From NCBI GenBank assembly GCA_014379485.1, contig JACMLS010000851.1, positions 1 through 14,278 of the forward strand: a stretch of 14,278 bases of DNA, in the 5' to 3' direction. Numbering within the stretch: the first letter of the stretch is position 1; every line of letters begins with the position of its first letter. Made by a program: the position numbers and the translations under genes. Positions 7,630 through 12,689 of the stretch are shown in pieces. This stretch comes from Bacteroidia bacterium (GTDB lineage: Bacteria > Bacteroidota > Bacteroidia > B-17B0 > Aurantibacillaceae). A model generated the notes under the pieces. The model saw nothing but the letters and a program-made list of their open reading frames with translations, was not told the DNA's origin and ran no database searches.

Positions 7630-7660
7630 CCAGTCTTATATCTTACATTCTTTTATCTTA
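7630..7660. repeat. TCTT-word heptad repeat, copy 2
   Basis: TCTT (or TCTT-like) words start at 7634, 7641, 7649 and 7656, with the same 7-8-7 phasing as copy 1 at 5791-5820. The first 15 bases are identical to copy 1. The copy lies between the CACAGATT element and the UVR-motif gene, so two different word families are stacked in one 199-bp spacer. Confidence 0.65.
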
Positions 7661-7756
7661 TATTCAGGTTGTTAAGTTTTATAAGGGGCACATCCTTGTA
7701 GTACGTCATGTTTTGGCGCAGGTAATGCTGCACATTTGCTTTATAAATTTAAAATT

Positions 7757-8158
7757 ATGAGCAACGTAGCCAACATTAACACCGGAATAGTAGCAGAATG
7801 GATCAGCATTATAGATCCTGCCATGACAAAAGATCTTCAGTACGAAGAAAAAATTGCTGCTGTTTTAAGATCGCAGACAGACCTGCTTTTAAATTCTACT
7901 ATGACAGAAATAAAAGCAAAGCACTGGATTCTCACAAAAAAGCAAACAGAAAAAGAAACCATTATTGAGTTTTCTTTAATTGCCTATAAAGTTGAATCTC
8001 ATTTTTCTGAAGATGGCGAAAAAGATTTTCATTTTAAACAGATCAATCGCCTCAGAAAAAAATTAAATAAAGCTTTGCAGGAAGAAGATTATTTAAAAGC
8101 AGCGCAACTAAGAGATAAAATTACAGGCCTGGACGATGGTGGTCCGGCTGCAGCATAA
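7757..8158 (+). CDS. Small UVR-motif protein
   Basis: The protein has 133 residues and is probably cytoplasmic, with no signal peptide. Residues about 96-125 (RLRKKLNKALQEEDYLKAAQLRDKI) form a UVR motif, the helical hairpin through which UvrB and UvrC bind each other. The motif also occurs in Clp-related McsA and in many small proteins of unknown role. Residues 1-95 have mixed alpha/beta character that I cannot assign. The ATG at 7757 is preferred over the in-frame TTG at 7736. It follows an A/T-rich leader, and a near match to the -7 box (CACATTTG, 7731-7738) would place transcription just before it. The gene ends at a strong hairpin terminator. A role in repair is possible but not shown. 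Confidence 0.85.
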   Translation: MSNVANINTGIVAEWISIIDPAMTKDLQYEEKIAAVLRSQTDLLLNSTMTEIKAKHWILTKKQTEKETIIEFSLIAYKVESHFSEDGEKDFHFKQINRLRKKLNKALQEEDYLKAAQLRDKITGLDDGGPAAA

Positions 8159-8193
8159 AGATCGTTCTTTGATTTGTACGGGTGGTTTAGTTT

Positions 8194-8228
8194 AAACCCG
8201 CTTCGATGAAAATCGTGGCGGGTTTTTT
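8194..8228 (+). terminator. Rho-independent terminator with GAAA tetraloop
   Basis: AAACCCGC (8194-8201) pairs with GCGGGTTT (8218-8225). An inner stem CGAT/ATCG (8204-8207 with 8212-8215) closes on a GAAA tetraloop. Six T residues, a G and more T's follow. It ends the UVR-motif gene and lies directly against the stop of the convergent gene at 8233. Confidence 0.88.
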
Positions 8229-8232
8229 GTTT

Positions 8233-9186
8233 TTAATAATAGGTATACCGGCAATGCCTGTATTCACTCTTAGTACCTGGAGTAAATTCCTTTTCAATTA
8301 ACCCATATTTGTTGTAGATCATAGTATGATTTTTCACCTCTGTGCATTTTCCGTTCCGGTAAAAAGATGAATTTATCAATACACATTGTCCGGCAGTGTT
8401 GTAGATCCATTTGTAGTCTGTGCGCTGGTCTCCGTTATAATTTACTTCTTCAACTTTTCTTTTTTGAGAGTCGTATTTGTAAATTATAACTCCGTCACGA
8501 TCATTCTTATTTCCGAAATAAACAACGCTGTCAGGACCAGGAAAAGAAGAGTAGTAATGTTTTTTTTCCTCGTATAGGTCCCATTTTTCTTTTTCAGAAT
8601 AATGATGTGATGAATTATTAAAGTTATAGCTTTTCCAATTCACTACGCGGCCATTTTCATATTCAAAATCATATTTCCATCCAAAGCTGGGTTCGCCTTT
8701 TATTTGTGAACCACTCCAATTAATTAATAAGGCTGTATCTCCGTCAATTGTTAATATGCATTTTTCATATTTCAGCCACACTAATGAATCTGGCAACCCT
8801 GCCCTTTTAAAATTATGTGGGCTTTGCTTAAGAATTGTTCTTCCGCTGTCTTCATAAACATATTGATATGTGCCGAAAAAAAAAGAGCCTTCATATTCAT
8901 ATACACAACGTTTAAGAGAATCGTATTTGTAAACAACTGAACCAATCAACCCAACAGGCCCGGGCCTGACAGCGCCTGAGCTTACCACTGGAAAACTGCG
9001 GTAATCATACATGCTTTTTTTCATCAGCAATCCATCAACAGAAAAAGAATCTATTGTTCTGAGTTTAGAATTTGTTTCGCTGTAATACGTTGTGCGGGTG
9101 CGAATTTTTTTTGTTTTTATGGGAAGGGTTTGGGAATGAAGGCCTGAGAAGATGAAAAAAATAAATATGACACGGAAATTTTTCAT
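8233..9186 (-). CDS. Secreted YD/RHS-like repeat protein
   Basis: The protein has 317 residues with a signal peptide (MKNFRVIFIFFIFSGLHS, before QTLP). The mature part is rich in Tyr, Asp and Lys and carries scattered motifs of the type V-Y-K-Y-D-S-L-K-R, I-Y-K-Y-D-S-Q-K-R and W-I-Y-N-T-A-G-Q. These resemble YD repeats of RHS-type proteins or single-domain cell-surface beta-sheet proteins of Bacteroidota. It lacks the long repeat array and the toxin domain of true RHS proteins, so a polymorphic-toxin role is not supported. It is the last gene of the leftward series and meets the UVR gene tail to tail. Its promoter is not clear; a TAAATTGG near 9203-9210 is only a weak -7 candidate. Confidence 0.72.
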   Translation of the reverse strand: MKNFRVIFIFFIFSGLHSQTLPIKTKKIRTRTTYYSETNSKLRTIDSFSVDGLLMKKSMYDYRSFPVVSSGAVRPGPVGLIGSVVYKYDSLKRCVYEYEGSFFFGTYQYVYEDSGRTILKQSPHNFKRAGLPDSLVWLKYEKCILTIDGDTALLINWSGSQIKGEPSFGWKYDFEYENGRVVNWKSYNFNNSSHHYSEKEKWDLYEEKKHYYSSFPGPDSVVYFGNKNDRDGVIIYKYDSQKRKVEEVNYNGDQRTDYKWIYNTAGQCVLINSSFYRNGKCTEVKNHTMIYNKYGLIEKEFTPGTKSEYRHCRYTYY

Positions 9187-9278
9187 TTGTGCAAATAATA
9201 ATCCAATTTACAAATTTTAACGAGAGTTTTACTAACGGATGGATAACTGCCGGTTTTTTTTAGCAAGGTGTTTTTGAA

Positions 9279-9377
9279 GTTTTGCAAAAAAATGAGCATT
9301 GCAAAACAAGGGACAACAAGCGACACCTGTGACATAAGAATGTGCTTTGGGTCCCGCAAGTCCCTTTTTGTCCCTTG
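9279..9377. repeat. Two adjacent inverted repeats with phased GGGAC/GTCCC words
   Basis: Hairpin 1 pairs GTTTTGCAA (9279-9287) with TTGCAAAAC (9299-9307), a perfect 9-bp stem with an 11-base loop. Hairpin 2 pairs CAAGGGACAA (9307-9316) with TTGTCCCTTG (9368-9377), a perfect 10-bp stem around 51 bases. Within hairpin 2, GNGAC words start at 9310, 9320 and 9329, and GTCCC words start at 9351, 9360 and 9370, again near 10-bp steps. The element fills part of the 221-bp spacer between two leftward genes. It could be a structured RNA, a small mobile remnant or part of a 3' untranslated region. Confidence 0.6.
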
Positions 9378-9407
9378 AGATTAATACCAATAACAAAAGA
9401 TTTTGAA

Positions 9408-9791
9408 CTAACCCATCTTTTTTCCCAACTCAACAAACTGTTTAATTTTTTCTCTTTCATTTAAACTTGTATTGAGCAAACAAATTTCTGTAGCGCCCAT
9501 TCCCTGAAATCGATCAAGGCTTAAAACAATCATATCATCTTGAAATGAAAGGTCTGTTAAATCAGAAATTCTATCTGAATCAGGAAATTGCTGATTTCTA
9601 TTAAAGCGAATAAACTGGCCCTTGATTAATGGTTCTAAGATTGTACTTACAATATAAATGCCTTTTTCATTTACAAACACATTAAAAGAAGCCGGGTTAA
9701 AAGCTAAAACATTTTTAACTTTTGCCTGCACGTTTAACATGTGCAGGGTTTCAGGCCCTGCCATTTGTTGCCAGAAATCGATTTCGTTCAT
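9408..9791 (-). CDS. Small protein of unknown function
   Basis: This reading gives 127 residues, from the ATG at 9791 (MNEIDFWQQMAG). The frame stays open upstream to a GTG at 9824, which would add 11 residues, but the ATG gives the more natural N-terminus. There is no signal peptide or membrane segment. The sequence alternates beta-like stretches (VLAFNPASFNVFV, GIYIVSTIL, DDMIVLSLDRF) with a helical C-terminus (NEREKIKQFVELGKK). I do not recognise the family. The gene lies downstream of the DUF151 gene, and a word repeat fills most of the 130-bp gap between them. Both neighbours run the same way, but whether it shares their transcript is unclear. Confidence 0.7.
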   Translation of the reverse strand: MNEIDFWQQMAGPETLHMLNVQAKVKNVLAFNPASFNVFVNEKGIYIVSTILEPLIKGQFIRFNRNQQFPDSDRISDLTDLSFQDDMIVLSLDRFQGMGATEICLLNTSLNEREKIKQFVELGKKMG

Positions 9792-9858
9792 AGATTTTTT
9801 GATTGAATGAAATACCAATTGCACATATAATATTTATGGAAAATTTCAAGACCTGATA

Positions 9859-9918
9859 ACTCAGAACTAAACAGACTTTGGACTTGCAAACTTGTTGACT
9901 CCGGACTCAGCGGACTTT
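9859..9918. repeat. ACT-word repeat, steps of 7-9 bp
   Basis: The triplet ACT, mostly within GACTT, AACT or GACTC words, starts at 9859, 9866, 9875, 9882, 9890, 9898, 9905 and 9914. The steps are 7, 9, 7, 8, 8, 7 and 9 bp. The element ends at the DUF151 stop (9922). It follows the same principle as the other word elements but uses a different word. Confidence 0.65.
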
Positions 9919-9921
9919 TCT

Positions 9922-10524
9922 TTAAGACTTCTTCCGGTTATTCAGCTCGTCGCGGATGCGAGCGGCCAGTTCGTATTGTTCATCTTCTTCAGCGCTTGCC
10001 AAAAGAGTTTTTAATTCTTCTGTGCTTTTGCTTTTGTATTCACCTTCGGGAGATGTGGCGGCTTCTTTTTCTACAGGTTCAACAGATGTTTCTTCTGTTT
10101 TGGTAATGGCTTCGTCTTCCAAAATAATTCCGGCAGAGGCAAGAATGAATTCGTAGGTATAAATGGGACACTGAAAACGAACCGCCAGTGCAATTGCGTC
10201 AGAGGTGCGCGCATCAATTTCTGTTTCGCGTTCGCCTGAGTTGCACATTAGTTTTGCGTAAAAAATTCCTTCAACAAGGTTATAGATAATTACTTCAGAC
10301 ACGTTAATGTCAAAAGTTTCTGCAAAGGTTTTAAAAAGGTCGTGCGTTAAGGGGCGGCTGGGAGTCATTTTTTCTAACTCAATTGCAATGGCCTGCGCCT
10401 CAAAACCACCGATAATAATTGGTAATCTTCTTTTGCCTCCTGATTCTCCCAATACAAGAGCATACGCTCCGGCCTGGGTTTGACTGTAGGAAAGGCCAAC
10501 AATTTCTAATCTTACTTTCTTCAT
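9922..10524 (-). CDS. Bifunctional nuclease (DUF151) with C-terminal UVR motif
   Basis: The protein has 200 residues and is cytoplasmic. Residues about 1-130 form the BFN/DUF151 domain: KKVRLEIVGLSYSQTQAGAYALVLGE, the LPIIIGGFEAQAIAIELE stretch (34-51), RPLTHDLF (57-64) and ARTSDAIALAVRF (105-117). Plant and mycobacterial relatives are reported to cut RNA and DNA. Residues about 138-165 are an acidic, Glu-rich linker. Residues about 168-198 are a UVR motif (KTLLASAEEDEQYELAARIRDELNNR), so this nuclease may dock to UvrB-like partners. This fusion is common in Bacteroidota. The gene starts 78 bp after etfA, so it may share the etf transcript. The spacer also holds a weak -7-like TATATTTA, so its own promoter is possible. 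Confidence 0.92.
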   Translation of the reverse strand: MKKVRLEIVGLSYSQTQAGAYALVLGESGGKRRLPIIIGGFEAQAIAIELEKMTPSRPLTHDLFKTFAETFDINVSEVIIYNLVEGIFYAKLMCNSGERETEIDARTSDAIALAVRFQCPIYTYEFILASAGIILEDEAITKTEETSVEPVEKEAATSPEGEYKSKSTEELKTLLASAEEDEQYELAARIRDELNNRKKS

Positions 10525-10602
10525 GCAAAACTCTTTTGCTACTGATTTCTAACCGGTGAAATCTGCGGCATTTTAATCAGATTTAAATATAGAAATAATT
10601 AA

Positions 10603-11574
10603 TCAATTGGCGTTAGCCTTAAATTTTTTAACAGCCTCAATTAATTTAGGTAAAACCGTAAAAGCGTCTCCAATAATACCATAATCAGCAGATTTGAAAA
10701 AAGGCGCTTCTTTGTCTGTATTGATCACCACGATGGTTTTACTGCCGTTTACCCCGGCCAAATGCTGTATTGCACCAGAAATTCCTATAGCAATATATAA
10801 ATTAGGACGAATGGCAATACCGGTTTGGCCAACGTGTTCGTGATGCGGCCTCCAATGCATATCTGCAACGGGGCGAGAACAAGCTGTTGTGGCGCCTAAA
10901 ATTTTTGCAAGTTCTTCTACCATTCCCCAGTTTTCAGGCCCCTTCATTCCACGTCCGGCAGAAACAACTAATTCTGCTTCGGGTAACGGAATATTGCCAC
11001 CACCTGCATTTGATTTAACTTCTTTAACTGTAATTTTTGCGGTAATGCCGGAAAGATCAGGCGCAAAATCACTTACTGTTGCAGTGTTTGCACTGGTTGT
11101 TACCGGAAAAGAGTTGGGGAGCAGGGATATCACTTTTACGTCTGAGTGAATTGTATAAACTGCAGTGGCCTTGCCTGAAAAAACATTTTTCTTTACGTCA
11201 AGTCCATTGCCGTTTATTGTAGGATAATCTACTGCGCCCGCTACCAGCCCCGCCTTAAGTTTTGCGGCAACGCGCGGAGCAACTGCTTTACCGTTAATGT
11301 CATGAGAAAAAATTATCACTTTGGCAGATTCTGCTTTTGCCGCCTGTTCAATGGCAACACTCTGCGAAATTGAATCTGCATTTCCTTTTACGGAAAGAAT
11401 TTTTTTTGCGCCTGCGTGGCCAATTTCTTCGAGCTGCGCGGCATCTGCGTTGTAAACTATGGCGGTTGCGCTTGTGCCTAAAAGCTCAGCGATCTTTGTG
11501 CCATAATTTACCGCCTCAAGAGAAGCCTTTTTGACTCTTCCTTTTGAGATTTCTGTGTAAATTAATACTGACAT
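10603..11574 (-). CDS. etfA: Electron-transfer flavoprotein alpha subunit
   Basis: EtfA (FixB) has 323 residues, a normal length. With EtfB it forms the soluble ETF dimer, which carries electrons from acyl-CoA and related dehydrogenases to the membrane quinone oxidoreductase. The C-terminal FAD-binding domain is intact: LVVSAGRGM (202-210), SRP (233-235), VGQTG (248-252), GISGAIQH (264-271), TDKEAPFF (286-293) and ADYGIIGD (296-303). The N-terminal domain (residues 1-180) has the usual alternating alpha/beta pattern with Ala- and Lys-rich loops. The ATG at 11574 gives the expected MSVLIYTE start. It follows etfB across a 210-bp spacer filled with word repeats, which is unusual because the two genes are often adjacent. 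Confidence 0.96.
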   Translation of the reverse strand: MSVLIYTEISKGRVKKASLEAVNYGTKIAELLGTSATAIVYNADAAQLEEIGHAGAKKILSVKGNADSISQSVAIEQAAKAESAKVIIFSHDINGKAVAPRVAAKLKAGLVAGAVDYPTINGNGLDVKKNVFSGKATAVYTIHSDVKVISLLPNSFPVTTSANTATVSDFAPDLSGITAKITVKEVKSNAGGGNIPLPEAELVVSAGRGMKGPENWGMVEELAKILGATTACSRPVADMHWRPHHEHVGQTGIAIRPNLYIAIGISGAIQHLAGVNGSKTIVVINTDKEAPFFKSADYGIIGDAFTVLPKLIEAVKKFKANAN

Positions 11575-11602
11575 ATTGTAAGATTATTAATGTGTGTGGT
11601 GA

Positions 11603-11637
11603 GTTATTGGTTATCTGTTAATAGTTATTGGTTGTAA
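11603..11637. repeat. GTTA heptad repeat (exact 7-bp steps)
   Basis: Words starting GTTA (the last one GTTG) begin at 11603, 11610, 11617, 11624 and 11631, exactly 7 bp apart. The remaining three bases vary between units. This is the cleanest 7-bp periodicity in the window. It lies in the spacer between etfB and etfA. Confidence 0.75.
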
Positions 11638-11693
11638 TTTTTTGTAATAAATTGTAATTGGTTGTTGGTTCATTTATACTTCTTCATTTTTAT

Positions 11694-11710
11694 CCTGAGC
11701 CTGTCGAAGG
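11694..11710. repeat. CCTGAGCCTGTCGAAGG dispersed motif
   Basis: The 17-mer CCTGAGCCTGTCGAAGG occurs once here, between two heptad elements. I recall this string as a widely dispersed intergenic repeat in diverse bacteria, from memory only. In this window it is single-copy on both strands as far as I can see by eye. Confidence 0.5.
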
Positions 11711-11744
11711 CCGCTATTCATTATTAATTTTATTTCCACTTATC

Positions 11745-11780
11745 CTGTTCCCCTATTCACTATTGCCTATCCCCTATTGC
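11745..11780. repeat. CTAT heptad repeat (exact 7-bp steps)
   Basis: Words starting CTAT begin at 11753, 11760, 11767 and 11774, exactly 7 bp apart. A related CTGTTCC word begins 8 bp earlier at 11745. The element ends 5 bp before the etfB stop. Confidence 0.75.
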
Positions 11781-11784
11781 CCTT

Positions 11785-12528
11785 TTATATCACCTTGGCT
11801 TCGTTGTGCAGGAGCGCTATCAACTCCTCTGCTTTGTCTGCGTCTATAAATTTACAGGCAGTTCTTCCGGCAGAAAGTGAGTATGATTTTATTGAAGTTA
11901 ATTTATCTCCGGCAGCAGCCTCAACAACTTTAATTGGTTTGGTACGTGCTGCCATAATTCCGCGCATGTTTGGTATGCGTTGTTCTGCCATTCCTTTTGC
12001 ACATGAAACTACTAAAGGTAAATTGCATTCAACTATCTGCGATCCTCCATCAATATCCTGTTCAAGCGTAACAGTAGTTCCAGCAACATCCATTTTTGTG
12101 GCGAGAGAAACGAACGGATAATCTAAAATTCCGGCTACCATTCCTCCAACAGAAGAACCGTTGAAACTGATGGTTTCTTTTCCGGCAAGAATTAAATCGT
12201 ACCCGTTTTCTTTAGCGTATTTTGCAATTTGTTCTGCCACAAAAAAAGCATCTGGTGCTTCTGCGTTTATACGCACCGCATCATCTGCTCCTAGTGCAAG
12301 ACCTTTACGTATGGTCGCTTCGCTGTCTGCCAAACCAACATGAAATAAAGTTACTGCTGTTGCAAGGTTTGCCTCTTTTAATTCGAGTGCGCGTACAAGA
12401 GCATACCATTCATCATACGGATTAATGATAAACTGCACGCCTGCTTTATTAAACTCAGTATCGTTATTGGCAAAAGCGATTTTTGTGGTGGTATCAGGCA
12501 CATTGCTGATGGCAACTAAAATCTTCAT
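11785..12528 (-). CDS. etfB: Electron-transfer flavoprotein beta subunit
   Basis: EtfB (FixA) has 247 residues, close to the usual length. It is the partner of EtfA and binds AMP in most bacterial ETFs. Visible family features include INPYDEWYAL (35-44), the AGKETISFNGSSVGGMVAG loop (115-133) and the conserved IPNMRGIMAARTKPI (185-199). MKILVAISNVPDTTTKI is the typical start. A good Bacteroidota promoter lies just upstream (12553-12583), with a predicted leader of about 18 bases. Transcription likely runs on through the 210-bp spacer into etfA. The rightward TPR gene starts 162 bp away on the other strand. Confidence 0.95.
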   Translation of the reverse strand: MKILVAISNVPDTTTKIAFANNDTEFNKAGVQFIINPYDEWYALVRALELKEANLATAVTLFHVGLADSEATIRKGLALGADDAVRINAEAPDAFFVAEQIAKYAKENGYDLILAGKETISFNGSSVGGMVAGILDYPFVSLATKMDVAGTTVTLEQDIDGGSQIVECNLPLVVSCAKGMAEQRIPNMRGIMAARTKPIKVVEAAAGDKLTSIKSYSLSAGRTACKFIDADKAEELIALLHNEAKVI

Positions 12529-12552
12529 AAAAAAGAATTTTTAAATAGGACG

Positions 12553-12583
12553 CAAATTTAGGGTTTTTAGCGAGAAAAGGAAA
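12553..12583 (-). promoter_or_regulatory. Predicted Bacteroidota promoter for etfB
   Basis: On the minus strand TAAATTTG (12560-12553) is an exact match to the Bacteroidota -7 consensus TAnnTTTG. TTTC lies 19 bases upstream (12583-12580), three of four bases of the -33 TTTG consensus. The start of transcription would fall near 12546, about 18 bases before the etfB ATG. Confidence 0.6.
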
Positions 12584-12663
12584 TGAAATTTTAGGTGAAA
12601 AAACCGATAAAAAAGGGCTGAGAACAATAAGGATTTACTTATCTTTTGGAGTTATTATTTTAT

Positions 12664-12680
12664 CTGCCTTTAAGGGGCAG
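12664..12680 (+). promoter_or_regulatory. Small hairpin just before the TPR gene start
   Basis: CTGCC (12664-12668) pairs with GGCAG (12676-12680), with G-T pairs possible at the loop base. An AAGG stretch (12681-12684) follows, then five T's, then the ATG at 12690. It might mask the ribosome-binding region, but nothing beyond position supports this. Confidence 0.25.
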
Positions 12681-12689
12681 AAGGTTTTT

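Noticed and set aside
8179..8225. Attenuator: CGGGT (8179-8183) can pair with ACCCG (8196-8200), competing with the terminator stem
   Set aside because: No rightward gene lies downstream for it to control. The next gene is convergent, so the alternative pairing is probably incidental.
8233..9186. RHS polymorphic toxin
   Set aside because: Only a few YD-like motifs are present, with no long array, no toxin domain and no immunity gene next to it.
9260..9460. Leftward 66-residue open frame spanning the double hairpin
   Set aside because: It overlaps the end of the 127-residue gene in another frame, its sequence is Cys/Ser-rich with no domain, and it consists largely of the repeat element.
9789..9824. 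GTG start at 9824 for the 127-residue gene
   Set aside because: It adds 11 residues of no clear character, while the ATG at 9791 gives a natural start. GTG cannot be fully excluded.
11603..11780. CRISPR-like array
   Set aside because: Units are only 7 bp, with no 23-40 bp direct repeats, no unique spacers and no cas gene.
11658..12343. Rightward open frames opposite etfB and its spacer
   Set aside because: They are antisense to a confidently identified etfB and carry no recognisable domain. The first one lies mostly in repeat DNA.
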